Assembly (NCBI GenBank): GCA_947644595.1
Contig: CANSAE010000003.1
Span: 62,001 to 126,000 of the forward strand
Direction of reading: 5' to 3'
Length of the DNA: 64,000 bases
Source: an uncultured Clostridia bacterium
GTDB taxonomy: Bacteria; Bacillota; Clostridia; Oscillospirales; Oscillospiraceae
How positions within the stretch are numbered: position 1 is the first letter of the stretch; every line of letters starts with the position of its first letter. Of the stretch, positions 16,583 to 25,741 are shown in pieces. Made by a program: the position numbers and the translations under genes. The notes under the pieces were generated by a model. The model made no database searches. It had not been told where the DNA came from and saw nothing but the letters and a program-made list of their open reading frames with translations.

Positions 16583-18040
16583 ATGAGCGAGAAACTGAAT
16601 ATGACTATGCTCTGCGATTTTTACGAACTGACTATGGGCAACGGCTATTTCCAAAGCGGAATGAAAGACAAGGTCACATACTTCGATGTGTTTTTCCGCA
16701 AGGTGCCCGATGACGGCGGCTACGCCATCATGGCCGGGCTGGAGCAGGCCATCGACTATATCAACGACCTGCATTTTTCTCCGGAGGACATCGCGTATCT
16801 CCGGGGCCGGGGCATCTTTTCTGAGGATTTTCTGGCCTATCTGGCGGACTTCCGCTTTACCGGCGATGTGTGGGCCGTCCCGGAGGGTACGCCCATCTTC
16901 CCCGGAGAGCCCATCATGGTGGTGCGTGCCCCGGCCATCCAGGCCCAGCTGCTGGAGACCTTTTTGCTGCTGACCATCAACCATCAAAGCCTCATCGCCA
17001 CCAAGTCCAACCGCATCTGCCGGGCAGCGGAGGGCCGGGCGGTGCTGGAATTCGGCTCCCGCCGTGCCCAGGGGGCGGACGCGGCCATCCTCGGCGCACG
17101 GGCGGCCTACATCGGCGGCTGCGCCGGCACGGCCTGCACCATTTCCGACGAACTGTACGGCGTGCCGGCGGGCGGCACCATGGCCCATGCCTGGGTCCAG
17201 ATGTTCAACAGCGAATATGACGCGTTCAAGGCCTATTGCGAGACTTACCCCACCAACGCCACGCTGCTGGTGGATACCTACGATACCCTGAAGCAGGGCA
17301 TCCCCAACGCCATCCGAGCGTTTAACGAAGTGCTCAAGCACCAAGGCATCACGAAATGCGGCATCCGTCTGGATTCCGGCGACATCGCTTACCTCACCAA
17401 AAAAGCGCGTAAGATGCTGGACGACGCGGGCTGGACAGACTGCAAAATCACCGTGTCCAATTCCCTGGACGAGTACCTGATCCGGGACCTTTTGCACCAG
17501 GGCGCGCAGATCGATACCTTCGGCGTGGGCGAGCGGCTCATCACGTCCAAGAGTGAGCCGGTGTTCGGCGGTGTGTACAAACTCTGCGCCGTGGAAACGG
17601 ACGACGGAGAGATCATCCCTAAAATCAAAATCAGCGAGAATGTCGCCAAAATCACCAACCCCGGTTTCAAGCATGTCTACCGCTTTTATGAAAAGGAGAC
17701 CGGCAAGGCCCATGCGGATTACATCTGCCTCCACGACGAGGTCGTGGACGACACGCAGGACCTCACCATCCGGGACCCCAACGCCACCTGGAAGGAGCTG
17801 ACGCTCAAGGGCGGCACTTTCGTGGCCAAAGAGTTGCTGGTGCCCATTTTCGTGGGGGGCAAACAGGTGTACCAAAGCCCCACCCTGCCGGAGATCAAGA
17901 ACTACTGCACCCGGCAGATGGATACCCTCTGGCCGGAGGTCACCCGGTTCGACAATCCCCATAATTACTATGTGGACCTGTCCGATACGCTTCTGGCTCT
18001 GCGGAACCGAATGCTCACGGAAAAGCGCGCCAAAGCTTGA
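16583..18040 (+). CDS. pncB: Nicotinate phosphoribosyltransferase
   Basis: 485 residues. Makes nicotinate mononucleotide from nicotinate and PRPP in NAD salvage. Family marks: MLCDFYELTMGNGYF at the N-terminus, FGSRRAQGADAA at about 155, and CGIRLDSGDIAYL. Length and sequence fit the long Gram-positive type. Start ATG 16583 is behind GGGGAGG; the upstream in-frame extension is rejected. The niaR repressor gene follows after 9 bases, so product and regulator form an operon. Confidence 0.95.
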   Translation: MSEKLNMTMLCDFYELTMGNGYFQSGMKDKVTYFDVFFRKVPDDGGYAIMAGLEQAIDYINDLHFSPEDIAYLRGRGIFSEDFLAYLADFRFTGDVWAVPEGTPIFPGEPIMVVRAPAIQAQLLETFLLLTINHQSLIATKSNRICRAAEGRAVLEFGSRRAQGADAAILGARAAYIGGCAGTACTISDELYGVPAGGTMAHAWVQMFNSEYDAFKAYCETYPTNATLLVDTYDTLKQGIPNAIRAFNEVLKHQGITKCGIRLDSGDIAYLTKKARKMLDDAGWTDCKITVSNSLDEYLIRDLLHQGAQIDTFGVGERLITSKSEPVFGGVYKLCAVETDDGEIIPKIKISENVAKITNPGFKHVYRFYEKETGKAHADYICLHDEVVDDTQDLTIRDPNATWKELTLKGGTFVAKELLVPIFVGGKQVYQSPTLPEIKNYCTRQMDTLWPEVTRFDNPHNYYVDLSDTLLALRNRMLTEKRAKA

Positions 18041-18049
18041 GGTGGCGCC

Positions 18050-18565
18050 ATGAATGCCGAATCACGCAGAAGCGCCATTTTGTCCCGCCTGGCGGCATCG
18101 GACGCGCCCATGAGCGCCACGGCGCTGGCGGGGGAATTCTCGGTCAGCCGACAGATCATCGTGGGAGATATCGCCCTGCTGCGGGCGGCGGGAGAGACCA
18201 TTTCCGCCACGCCCCGGGGATATGTGCTCCAAAAAGAGTGGGCGGGCCTTGTGAAGGCCGTGGCCGTGGTCCACACCCAAGGCCAGACGGAGGAGGAACT
18301 GTACATCATGGTGGACAACGGCTGTACTGTGCTGGACGTGGTGGTGGAGCACCCCATCTACGGACAGATGACCGGACAATTGCAGCTGTCCTCCCGGTAC
18401 GATGTGTCCCAGTTCATAGAACGGCTGAGAAACGAGGGAGGGGAGCCTTTGTCTGCGCTGACGGGGGGGATCCACCTGCACACCCTCCAATGCCCGGACG
18501 AGGGGGCCTACGAGCGCACCCGCGCCGGCCTGCGCGCCGCGGGAATGCTCCTGGAAACGGATTGA
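18050..18565 (+). CDS. niaR: NiaR-type niacin-responsive repressor (HTH_11 + 3H)
   Basis: 171 residues. Residues 5-60 form an HTH of the HTH_11 type (RRSAILSRLAASDAPMSATALAGEFSVSRQIIVGDIALLRAAG). Residues 70-171 are a 3H domain, with the three metal-binding histidines visible in AVVHTQ, VVEHPIYGQ and GGIHLHTL. This family represses niacin transport and salvage genes when niacin is plentiful. Position directly after pncB supports autoregulation of the operon. Confidence 0.93.
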   Translation: MNAESRRSAILSRLAASDAPMSATALAGEFSVSRQIIVGDIALLRAAGETISATPRGYVLQKEWAGLVKAVAVVHTQGQTEEELYIMVDNGCTVLDVVVEHPIYGQMTGQLQLSSRYDVSQFIERLRNEGGEPLSALTGGIHLHTLQCPDEGAYERTRAGLRAAGMLLETD

Positions 18566-18589
18566 AGCGGAGAACAAGAGCGGTCAGAT

Positions 18590-18622
18590 AAAAAAGGCAA
18601 CCTTAACGGTTGCCTTTTTTCA
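18590..18622. terminator. Intrinsic terminator after niaR, bidirectional
   Basis: AAAAAAGGCAACC-ttaac-GGTTGCCTTTTTT, between convergent niaR and the XRE gene. Confidence 0.85.
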
Positions 18623-19387
18623 TTCATATCGCTTCGCCGCGGCGTACATCGGCAGGAACAATCCGCCCAGAAACAACGCCAGCAGCACCCACCGCCCAGC
18701 GGCATTCCACATCGACGGCCAGGTCCAGCCCATCACCAGGTCCGTAAGCGGCGTGCCCACCGTGGCGGCAACGCTCCAAATCCGCATGGCCCGCAGGATA
18801 TGGGGCCAGTTGCTGTTGTTGATGGCTACCCCGGGCAGATTCATGCGGAACGGCCCGTCGCTGTACGCGTTGATGCGGTTTTCATCGTAATATCCGGGGA
18901 TGCGCGCCGGGGCGATCAGCCAGAAATACACTCCGAAGCCCAGGGCCATCAGGGAGAAAAACAGCGCGCCCCCGGTCAGAACATCCAGCAGGTCGCCCCG
19001 CCCGAAATACGCCACCGACTCCAGCAGCAAAGTCATTGCCGCGGCCAGCAGCACGAAAAACCGTTTTCCCCGCCCGGCCTGCTCCCGTTCCGGACGGTCA
19101 TCAGACAGCGCCAGGGTCTTTTTCAGCAGTTCCTCCACCTGCCCGGCGGGCAAACTGGCTTCCCCCAGACGCTGGCCCTCCAGCAATTCCGTCACCGTCA
19201 CATCCAGACACTCCGCCAAGGGCACCAGCAGGGAAATATCCGGCAGGCTCTGTCCCCGTTCCCATTTGCTCACCGCTTTGTCGGACACGAACAGGCGGTT
19301 TGCCAGATCCTTTTGGGTATAGCCCTTTTCCCTGCGCCGGGTGGAGAGGAAGACCCCAAATTGTTCTTTGTCGAGTTCAAACGCCAT
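18620..19387 (-). CDS. XRE-family regulator with C-terminal membrane domain
   Basis: 255 residues. Residues 6-70 form a Cro/CI HTH (FGVFLSTRRREKGYTQKDLANRLFVSDKAVSKWERGQSLPD). Four hydrophobic segments follow (about 129-148, 153-175, 213-233, 233-250). The loop GYYDENRINAYSDGPFRMNLPGVAINNSNWPHILRAMR resembles the DUF part seen after HTH domains in other Clostridial regulators. Role unknown; a relative in design is at 6708. Confidence 0.83.
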   Translation of the reverse strand: MAFELDKEQFGVFLSTRRREKGYTQKDLANRLFVSDKAVSKWERGQSLPDISLLVPLAECLDVTVTELLEGQRLGEASLPAGQVEELLKKTLALSDDRPEREQAGRGKRFFVLLAAAMTLLLESVAYFGRGDLLDVLTGGALFFSLMALGFGVYFWLIAPARIPGYYDENRINAYSDGPFRMNLPGVAINNSNWPHILRAMRIWSVAATVGTPLTDLVMGWTWPSMWNAAGRWVLLALFLGGLFLPMYAAAKRYE

Positions 19388-19494
19388 TTGTCAGCGCCTC
19401 CTTTCGTCCCCATGCTAACTCAGCCGGCAGCACGGCGCAACCGACGGCCAGTGGAATGACTCAACCGACGGTAGAGTTGCAAAAAAGCGGCGGT

Positions 19495-19866
19495 TCACCG
19501 GGCGGCGATGACCTCGATCTCGCAGAGAACGCCTTTGGGCAGAGCCTTCACCGCCACACAGGAGCGGGCGGGCTTGCCGGTGAAATAGGAGCCATACACG
19601 GCGTTGAAGGCAGCGAAATCTGCCATGTCCGCCAAAAAGCAGGTGGTCTTCACCACATGGGTAAAGTCCAGCCCTGCGGCGGACAGAATGCCGCCCACAT
19701 TCTCGCAGGCCTGCTTCGCCTGTTCCTCGATGCTGGTCCCTACTACTTCCCCGGTCGCCGGGGACAGGGGCACCTGCCCGGAGGCGAACAGAAAGCCGTT
19801 TGCCTCAATGGCCTGGGAATAGGGTCCGATGGCGCCGGGCGCCTTGTCTGTGCTGATGATGTTCAT
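19495..19866 (-). CDS. ridA: RidA family enamine/imine deaminase
   Basis: 123 residues, usual length. Hydrolyses reactive enamines such as 2-aminocrotonate and 2-aminoacrylate released by PLP enzymes. Signature stretches: APGAIGPYSQAI, FASGQVPLSP and the C-terminal ARSCVAVKALPKGVLCEIEVIA with the substrate-binding arginine. It follows threonine ammonia-lyase by 12 bases: the lyase makes the enamine that RidA clears. Confidence 0.95.
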   Translation of the reverse strand: MNIISTDKAPGAIGPYSQAIEANGFLFASGQVPLSPATGEVVGTSIEEQAKQACENVGGILSAAGLDFTHVVKTTCFLADMADFAAFNAVYGSYFTGKPARSCVAVKALPKGVLCEIEVIAAR

Positions 19867-19878
19867 AGTGTTTACCTC

Positions 19879-21069
19879 TCAATCCAATATTTCATACCCA
19901 GCTTGGGAGAGTACATCCCGGACTTCCTGCACATGTTCCACGTTCCGGGTCTCCAGTACCATGGAGACTACGCAGCTGTTGATCTCCGAGGACTTGGCCT
20001 CCCGCTTGTGTTCCACGCTCATGATATTCGCCCCGGTGCTGCCCACGGCCTGCAGCAGCGCGGTGAGGTGCCCCGGCTGGTCGATGACCTTGGTGGTCAG
20101 CTCCGTGATGCGGCCGCTTTTGGTCAGGCCCTTGGTGATGACCCGGGACAAAATACTCACGTCGATGTTTCCGCCGGACACCACGCACACAGTCTTTTTA
20201 TTCCCCACATCCACCTTGCCGAACATCACGGCGGCCACAGGGGTAGCGCCGGCGCCCTCGGCCACGGTCTTTTGGGTCTCCATCAGCGTCAGAATGGCGG
20301 AGGCGATCTCACTGTCGGTGACTGTGACGATCTCATCCACGTATTTTTGACAGCAGTCAAAGGTGAGGGTCCCGGGCTTTTTCACGGCGATGCCGTCGGC
20401 GATGGTGGCGACCTTGGCCAGTTCCTCGATCTTACCGTCGCGGATGGAATTGTACATCCCCGGCGCGCCAGCGGCCTGGACGCCGATGACTTTGCACTTG
20501 GGCTTGATCTGCTTGACCACAAAGGCGATGCCGGAAATCAGTCCGCCCCCGCCGATAGGCACCACGATCTGCTCCACCTCGGGCAGCTGGCTCAAAATCT
20601 CCAGAGCGATGGTGCCCTGGCCGGCGATAACGTAGGGGTCGTTGAAGGGATGAGCGAAGGTGTAGCCCTGTTCGTTCATCAGGCGCTCCGCTTCCCGGGC
20701 GGCATCGTCATATACGCCGTCCACCAGCACGACCTCCGCACCGTAATTTTTCGTGGCCTCCACCTTGGCCAAAGGCGCACCGGCGGGCATACAGATGACG
20801 GACTTCACCCCCATTTTGGAGGCAGACAGGGCCACGCCCTGGGCGTGATTTCCGGCGGAACAGGCGATGACGCCACGGGCCTTTTCCTCCGGAGAAAGGT
20901 TGTACAGCTTGTTGTACGCCCCTCGGAGCTTGAATGAACCCGTGAGCTGTAAATTTTCCGCCTTGATGAATACGTTTTCCCCGATGCCAGGGGCGGGGGT
21001 CAGGGGGGTGATCCGGGCGAGCCAGGTGAGGGCCCGCTGGGCCTCGTAGACCATTGCAAGTGTGAGCAT
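19879..21069 (-). CDS. ilvA: Threonine ammonia-lyase with ACT domain
   Basis: 396 residues from ATG 21069 (GGAGG 9 bases upstream). PLP fold type II; the Schiff-base lysine is K47 in LTGSFKLRGAY, and the phosphate loop is IGGGGLISG. Residues from about 330 form an ACT domain (IDQPGHLTALLQAVGSTGANIMSVEHKRE). Converts threonine to 2-oxobutanoate and ammonia. The 400-residue single-ACT form occurs in both biosynthetic and catabolic enzymes; no other isoleucine gene is near, so I cannot tell which (tdcB-like is possible). Confidence 0.93.
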   Translation of the reverse strand: MLTLAMVYEAQRALTWLARITPLTPAPGIGENVFIKAENLQLTGSFKLRGAYNKLYNLSPEEKARGVIACSAGNHAQGVALSASKMGVKSVICMPAGAPLAKVEATKNYGAEVVLVDGVYDDAAREAERLMNEQGYTFAHPFNDPYVIAGQGTIALEILSQLPEVEQIVVPIGGGGLISGIAFVVKQIKPKCKVIGVQAAGAPGMYNSIRDGKIEELAKVATIADGIAVKKPGTLTFDCCQKYVDEIVTVTDSEIASAILTLMETQKTVAEGAGATPVAAVMFGKVDVGNKKTVCVVSGGNIDVSILSRVITKGLTKSGRITELTTKVIDQPGHLTALLQAVGSTGANIMSVEHKREAKSSEINSCVVSMVLETRNVEHVQEVRDVLSQAGYEILD

Positions 21070-21113
21070 AATTTCATTCCTCCGTTTCATACAAAGGATA
21101 CCCAAAATCATAA

Positions 21114-21137
21114 GAAAGCACCCAAAAGGGTGCTTTC
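21114..21137. other. Hairpin upstream of ilvA
   Basis: GAAAGCACCC-aaaa-GGGTGCTTTC, a perfect 10-pair stem between repeat family 1 copy E and the ilvA start. Without a clean T-run on the minus strand it may be an attenuator or RNA stabiliser. Confidence 0.45.
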
Positions 21138-21152
21138 ATTTTGAAGATAAAA

Positions 21153-21262
21153 GCCCTCCGCAGGAGTTTGTGCCCGCAGGCACGAATCAAATTGAGTCAT
21201 GCTCTCCGGCGCATGTACGGCGGAGGACATATTTTGCTCGGAGCGAGTGTCGAATCGTCCAC
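21153..21262 (-). repeat. Structured intergenic repeat, family 1, diverged copy E
   Basis: Read on the minus strand it has ACACTCGCTCCG, a hairpin, AATTTGATTCGTGCC-tgc-GGGCAC and then CTCCTGCGGAG. Order and several blocks match the other family 1 copies (30111, 46342, 55661), but the GAGAAGTATTTTT and GAATTCTGCGAAG blocks are eroded. Confidence 0.45.
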
Positions 21263-21304
21263 CCTGCGGATGACCAAGGCACAGAGCGCAGCGAACTCCA
21301 TTCA

Positions 21305-21326
21305 AAAAAGCGGCTTTGCCGCTTTT
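21305..21326 (-). terminator. Intrinsic terminator after ppa
   Basis: AAAAAGCGGC-aaa-GCCGCTTTTTT on the minus strand, 8 bases past the ppa stop. Confidence 0.8.
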
Positions 21327-21333
21327 TGGTCTT

Positions 21334-21870
21334 TTACATCTGGAATGTCTTGATGTAATTGTCGATGCAGGTCTTGATGACCTCCACGGCGGCTTCCCGG
21401 TTTTTCACCTCGTCCACCACGGTCTCCTTGCCTTCCAGGTTCTTATACACCTGGAAGAAATGCTTGATTTCCTCAAACATATGGTGGGGCAGCTCGAAAA
21501 TATCTTTGACGATGTTGTAATTGGGGTCGGTGAAGGGCACGCAGATGATTTTTTCATCGTTCTTGCCGCCGTCCAGCATGGTGATGACGCCCAGGGGGTA
21601 GCATTGCACCAGGGTCATGGGAGCGATCTCCTCAGAGCAGATGACCAAGGCATCCAAAGGGTCGCCATCGTCGCCGTAGGTCCGGGGGATGAAGCCATAG
21701 TTGGCGGGATAGTGGGTAGACGTATACAAAATGCGGTCCAGCCGCAGCATACCGGTCTCCTTATCCAACTCATATTTCTGTTTGCTGCCCTTACTGATTT
21801 CGATGACGACTTCAAAATCCTCGGGCTTTATTCTGGACGGCTTGATATCGTGCCAAATATTCATGCTCAT
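21334..21870 (-). CDS. ppa: Inorganic pyrophosphatase (family I)
   Basis: 178 residues from ATG 21870, chosen for the GAGGAG site 7 bases upstream. Hydrolyses pyrophosphate. The metal-binding signature DDGDPLDALV lies in NYGFIPRTYGDDGDPLDALVICSE, and KNREAAVEVIKTCIDNY matches the C-terminal helix. Soluble, Mg-dependent, single-gene unit with its own terminator. Confidence 0.96.
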   Translation of the reverse strand: MSMNIWHDIKPSRIKPEDFEVVIEISKGSKQKYELDKETGMLRLDRILYTSTHYPANYGFIPRTYGDDGDPLDALVICSEEIAPMTLVQCYPLGVITMLDGGKNDEKIICVPFTDPNYNIVKDIFELPHHMFEEIKHFFQVYKNLEGKETVVDEVKNREAAVEVIKTCIDNYIKTFQM

Positions 21871-22013
21871 AGCGATACTCCTCTTTCTATAGGTTTCCAT
21901 GGGGATATTATCGTCTCAAACCTTGCCGGTGTCAAGCAGAAAAAGCACGGGAAGAAAAAGTTTTGCAAATTCGGAACCTTTGGGCTAAAATGGAAGAAAA
22001 AAGGAGGGTCATT

Positions 22014-22484
22014 ATGAGACGGAAAGACCGGGAAGTTACCGACTTCCAAACCATGACGGATATCATGTCCCGGTGCCAGGTGTGCCGCCTGGCGATGAAC
22101 GACGGGGAGATGCCGTATATCGTTCCGGTGAACTTCGGCATGGAGGTCCGGGACGGGGCCGTGCTCCTGTATTTCCACGGGGCGAAGGCGGGCAGGAAAT
22201 ATGACCTGCTCCGGGCGGCGCCCAAGGTCAGCTTTGAAATGGACTGCAAGACGGTGCTGTGCTCCGACCGGGCGGCGGGGAACTGCACCATGGCGTATGA
22301 AAGCGTTATCGGCTGGGGGGATGTGGTCTTTCTGGAGGGGGAAGAAAAGGTCCATGCTCTGGACGTGCTCACCGCCCACTATCACCCGGAAGGGTTCGAT
22401 TACGACAAAACGATCATTCCCGCCACCGCGGTGTGTCAGCTGACCGTTCGGTCCATGACGGGAAAAATCCGTCCCAGAGCGTAA
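22014..22484 (+). CDS. Pyridoxamine-5'-phosphate-oxidase-like (NimA-type) protein
   Basis: 156 residues from ATG 22014 behind AAGGAGGG. The pattern MRRKDREVTDFQTMTDIMSRCQVCRLAMNDGEMPYIVPVNFG, then YFHGAKAGRKYDLLRAAPKVSFEMD and AYESVIGWGDVVFLE, fits the FMN-binding split-barrel proteins related to NimA nitroimidazole reductases. These bind a flavin; the substrate is unknown. Monocistronic. Confidence 0.88.
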   Translation: MRRKDREVTDFQTMTDIMSRCQVCRLAMNDGEMPYIVPVNFGMEVRDGAVLLYFHGAKAGRKYDLLRAAPKVSFEMDCKTVLCSDRAAGNCTMAYESVIGWGDVVFLEGEEKVHALDVLTAHYHPEGFDYDKTIIPATAVCQLTVRSMTGKIRPRA

Positions 22485-22582
22485 TTTTTGGGCAGGTCCG
22501 ACAGGTGACGATTGACTTTTCCTTAAAATGTTGTATAATTTAGGCAAGAGGACTCCGATTTGCCATATAAGGAGGTATCGTT

Positions 22583-23191
22583 ATGTTCGTGAAAGATAAA
22601 ATGACGCCCAATCCCGTGACCGTGACGCCGGATGTGAGCATTTCCACAGCCTTCGGCATCATGAAGGAGCAGTCCTTCCGGCGGCTGCCGGTGGTCCAGG
22701 GCGGCAAGCTCGTGGGCATCGTAACGGAAAAGGAGCTGCAGCAGGTATCCCCCTCCAAAGCCACGGCCCTGAGCGTGTTTGAGCTGAACTATCTGCTGGA
22801 GAAAACCACCATCAAAGATGCCATGAGTCGGGACCCCATCACCGTGCAGGACGATGACCTGATTGAAAAGGCGGCGCTTTTGATGCGCACCAACAAGGTC
22901 GGTGCCCTGCCGGTGATGCACGGGGACCGCTTGGTGGGCGTGATCACCGAGTCGGATATTTTCGATGCGTTTATCGACACCATGGGCTTCCGCAATCCCG
23001 GCGTGCGCCTGGATCTGCGGCTGGAAAACCGGGCGGGCAGCGTCGCCTCGGTCATCAACGCCATCAGCCAGGCCGGCGGGAACATCACCCATCTGACCAT
23101 GCACGGCGACGGCGAGCTCATCGTCCGCATCTCCGAGGAAAACTCCGAGACCGTTGTGAAGGCCCTGACAGACGGGGGATATTTGAAATAA
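22583..23191 (+). CDS. CBS-pair plus ACT domain protein (AcuB-like)
   Basis: 202 residues. Two CBS motifs (about 5-60, MTPNPVTVTPDVSISTAFGIMKEQSFRRLPVV; and 77-130, MSRDPITVQDDDLIEKAALLMRTNKVGALPVM) bind adenine nucleotides in related proteins, and residues 140-202 form an ACT domain (RLENRAGSVASVINAISQAGGNITHLTM). This is the AcuB layout; AcuB-type proteins are thought to couple energy state to acetoin or amino-acid metabolism. No target enzyme lies next to it. Start ATG 22583 follows AAGGAGG. Confidence 0.88.
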   Translation: MFVKDKMTPNPVTVTPDVSISTAFGIMKEQSFRRLPVVQGGKLVGIVTEKELQQVSPSKATALSVFELNYLLEKTTIKDAMSRDPITVQDDDLIEKAALLMRTNKVGALPVMHGDRLVGVITESDIFDAFIDTMGFRNPGVRLDLRLENRAGSVASVINAISQAGGNITHLTMHGDGELIVRISEENSETVVKALTDGGYLK

Positions 23192-23198
23192 TTAGAAA

Positions 23199-23238
23199 TA
23201 AAAAACCACCCCAGGATATCCTGGGGTGGTTTTTTATA
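23199..23238. terminator. Bidirectional intrinsic terminator
   Basis: AAAAAACCACCCCAGG-atat-CCTGGGGTGGTTTTTT between convergent genes. Confidence 0.88.
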
Positions 23239-23239
23239 C

Positions 23240-23914
23240 TTATATTGTGCCCCGCACGCACAGTTCGAAGAAATACTCATAAAACGGTGTGAGGAACTCG
23301 AAAGCGTCCTTGACCTCTTCCGCCAGGGCCGGGGTGAACGCCCGCTCATCCCAAGGGCGGTAACAGCTCAGGCTCAGCCCCTTGCGGTTGTACCACCGGT
23401 CCAGCGGGGGAGGCGGGCTGCCTTTCGGCCGTTTGTACTCCGGGGAGTCGATGGAAAATTCCGGCCGGGTGTCCAGCAAGCGGGCAAGCTTTTTCATGGT
23501 CTGGGGCTTGGTATCCAGCTGCTGCCGGAAATATTCCATCACCTTGGGTTTGCCCAGATAGATGCCCATGCCGTAGGCATAGGTCTCCGGACCGATCTCA
23601 AACCAGAAGCCCGGCCAAGCCTGCCAGCTGTCCCCGTCCTGTTCCCGCACGAAGGAGAACCACAAATGATCCTTGTACGGTCCTTTCCCGTGGAGCCGCC
23701 GGGCGTCCCGGTAGATGCGGGCCACCCGGAGTTTCAGCCCGGAATCCGGGCACCGGTCCTGGTAGTCCGCGAACACCTCCTGCGCCAGTGCCTTCATGGG
23801 CGTTTGCACGTGATTCAGGTAGTCCTGCTTATGTTCCGCGAACCATGTTCGGTCATTGTTCATGCGGATGCCCCAGAGAAAATCCTGGGTCTCCGCCGTA
23901 AATCCAGTAAACAC
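23240..23914 (-). CDS. DUF2461 family protein
   Basis: 224 residues. The N-terminus FTAETQDFLWGIRMNNDRTWFAEHKQDYLNHV, RIYRDARRLHGKGPYKDHLWFSF and GFWFEIGPETYAYGMGIY are the hallmarks of DUF2461 (TIGR02453). Function is unknown; the conserved 'NN..WF..HK..Y' and 'D.R....P.YK' motifs suggest a ligand- or nucleic-acid-binding role but nothing is proved. It is 18 bases downstream of the propeller gene and likely in its operon. Confidence 0.9.
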   Translation of the reverse strand: MFTGFTAETQDFLWGIRMNNDRTWFAEHKQDYLNHVQTPMKALAQEVFADYQDRCPDSGLKLRVARIYRDARRLHGKGPYKDHLWFSFVREQDGDSWQAWPGFWFEIGPETYAYGMGIYLGKPKVMEYFRQQLDTKPQTMKKLARLLDTRPEFSIDSPEYKRPKGSPPPPLDRWYNRKGLSLSCYRPWDERAFTPALAEEVKDAFEFLTPFYEYFFELCVRGTI

Positions 23915-23932
23915 GCTGTGTACTCCTGTTCC

Positions 23933-25696
23933 TTAAGAAATCTTGATACCTTGTATTTTGCAATTCCGCTGGCCCACGACAAGGTAATCATTATACACTG
24001 CCGGGGAAGCTTCCACCTTGCCGCCCAGGTCCAGGGAGGCGAGTTCCTCGCCGGTCTTGCCGTCCAGGATGTACAGATATCCGCCGAAGGTGGTATACGC
24101 TATATAGCATTTCCCGTTTGCATCGTAGAAATCCACCGGGGAGGACCAGCTGTACATCTTTGTGGGGAATTCCCAGAGCTTCTCACCGGTCTTTTTATCC
24201 AGCGCCGCCAGGATGCCCGCGGAGACGTTGGGGGTTTTGGCCACGGGCACGAAGATGCGATCGGCACAGTCGCCCTTGCCCACGGCGATGGTGCCCTGCA
24301 CGCCGCCGGACACGCCGGACTCCGTGCAGCAGGTATAGTCTGTCTGCCACACGATCTCCCCGGTGACGGCGTCGATTTTCCATACCGGGATGGTAGCCTG
24401 GGTCCAGCTCCGCCAGCCCTCATGGAAGGAGGTGCTGATATATACATACGGGTGCCCGTCCTCCACGTCCAGCACCGGGGTGCAGTTGGTATCATCCAGC
24501 ACATCCTGTACCCATACCAGTTCCAGGGTGTTCAGGTCCAGACACATGAGCTGCCCGCCGTTGTCCGCCATGACGATGTACCCGTTCCAGACCACAGGGC
24601 TGTCCTCCATGCCCAGCCAGTATTGGCTGCCGTTCCGGGTGGACTTATAGCGCCATTTCACCACTTCATCCGGGTCCACGGACACAGTGCCCGCGTCAGG
24701 ATCGTACTTGGAATTCAAATGAATGAGGTACAAAATGCCGTTTTCGCCGGGATGGATGAGGGTATCGGTCTCCGCATCAATGAGGGGGGAGGCATCAAAC
24801 ATGCTCCAGTCCCGCAGGGCAAAGCGGTCGCCGTTGCCGTAGGTGTACAGCACCTCGCCGTCGATGAGGCTCACCACGAAGGCCCGGGAGGTACCGCGGC
24901 CGCTGTGGTACCCGGACCCCAGATACAGCAGGGGATAGCCCCGGGGGTCCAGGGCGGGGGTGCCTTTGAAGGTATAGCCGATGTTCAGCGGGTCCCGGGT
25001 CTTTTCTCCGGAATCCAGGTCGATGAAGTACACGTACCCGTCCATGCAGGCGTAAATGACCTCTTTCAGTCCTGGGGTATTCTTGGCCCAGTCATAGAGG
25101 TTCATGTTCTGCTGGGTTTCCACGTCCCACTCCACGATAAGGGGTTGGCCGGTCCAGCCGGAGCCGGTCCAGGTATTCCCGTCCGGCGCGGTGAGGGTGC
25201 CGGTGTTTACCGACCAATCGGCCGCCAGCGTTTTGTTGGTCATGGTAGTAATGCCGTAGGCCGCGCCGCTGCGGTAGTTGTCCCCCCGGAAGCCGATGAT
25301 GCCCTGAATCTCCGTATACGCCTCCCCGGCGCCGAAAGAGATTTCCCGGGTGGGGGTGTAGGTCTCCACCCGCTCGCCGTCCACCTCCACGGCGGTCTCC
25401 ACGATGAGGTTGCTGGGGTGGGTCTCCTCGGTAGCTACAGCTTCCAGCTCCGCCGGGATGACCCAAGGCGGGAGCGTGGGTTCCGGGGTAGGCGTGGGGG
25501 TCTGGACCGGAGCCAGCGGGTCCGTGACGCTTTGGTCCGGCCCTTGGGCCTGGGCGGTATGCAGCAAGATAGACTTGGTGACGAACACCGTCAGCAGGGC
25601 GACCAGCCCCACCAGGAGCAACAGTTCCAGCACAAAAATCAAAGGACCTCCACTTTTTTGAATATTTTCCGATGTTTGGTTCATTTTATTCTCCAC
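23933..25696 (-). CDS. Exported PQQ-type beta-propeller protein
   Basis: 587 residues. One membrane anchor at about 17-41 (PLIFVLELLLLVGLVALLTVFVTK) places the rest outside. After a Pro/Thr-rich linker (TPTPTPEPTLPP) come repeated blade motifs: GKTRDPL...YTFKGTPALDPRGYPLLYLGSG, YIVMADNGGQLMCLDLNTLELVW, AGILAALDKKTGEKLWEF, YLYILDGKTGEELASLDLGGKVEASPAVYNDYLVVG. These are PQQ-enzyme-like repeats as in BamB; no PQQ-binding or dehydrogenase residues are evident, so a binding or scaffold role is more likely. The neighbouring rhomboid-like gene is 45 bases upstream on the same strand. Confidence 0.87.
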   Translation of the reverse strand: MENKMNQTSENIQKSGGPLIFVLELLLLVGLVALLTVFVTKSILLHTAQAQGPDQSVTDPLAPVQTPTPTPEPTLPPWVIPAELEAVATEETHPSNLIVETAVEVDGERVETYTPTREISFGAGEAYTEIQGIIGFRGDNYRSGAAYGITTMTNKTLAADWSVNTGTLTAPDGNTWTGSGWTGQPLIVEWDVETQQNMNLYDWAKNTPGLKEVIYACMDGYVYFIDLDSGEKTRDPLNIGYTFKGTPALDPRGYPLLYLGSGYHSGRGTSRAFVVSLIDGEVLYTYGNGDRFALRDWSMFDASPLIDAETDTLIHPGENGILYLIHLNSKYDPDAGTVSVDPDEVVKWRYKSTRNGSQYWLGMEDSPVVWNGYIVMADNGGQLMCLDLNTLELVWVQDVLDDTNCTPVLDVEDGHPYVYISTSFHEGWRSWTQATIPVWKIDAVTGEIVWQTDYTCCTESGVSGGVQGTIAVGKGDCADRIFVPVAKTPNVSAGILAALDKKTGEKLWEFPTKMYSWSSPVDFYDANGKCYIAYTTFGGYLYILDGKTGEELASLDLGGKVEASPAVYNDYLVVGQRNCKIQGIKIS

Positions 25697-25741
25697 TTTT
25701 CCCTAAAATTATCTCTTTAAATGGAATGATTCCTCCACTGC

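Noticed and set aside
15566..17962. Minus-strand frame extending the transketolase N-terminal subunit to nearly 800 residues
   Set aside because: The extension is antisense to pncB; a normal start with GGAGG exists at 16396.
23666..25720. Long plus-strand open frame of 684 codons over the propeller gene
   Set aside because: Antisense shadow of a GC-rich gene; His/Gly/Val-rich translation without family marks, no ribosome binding site.
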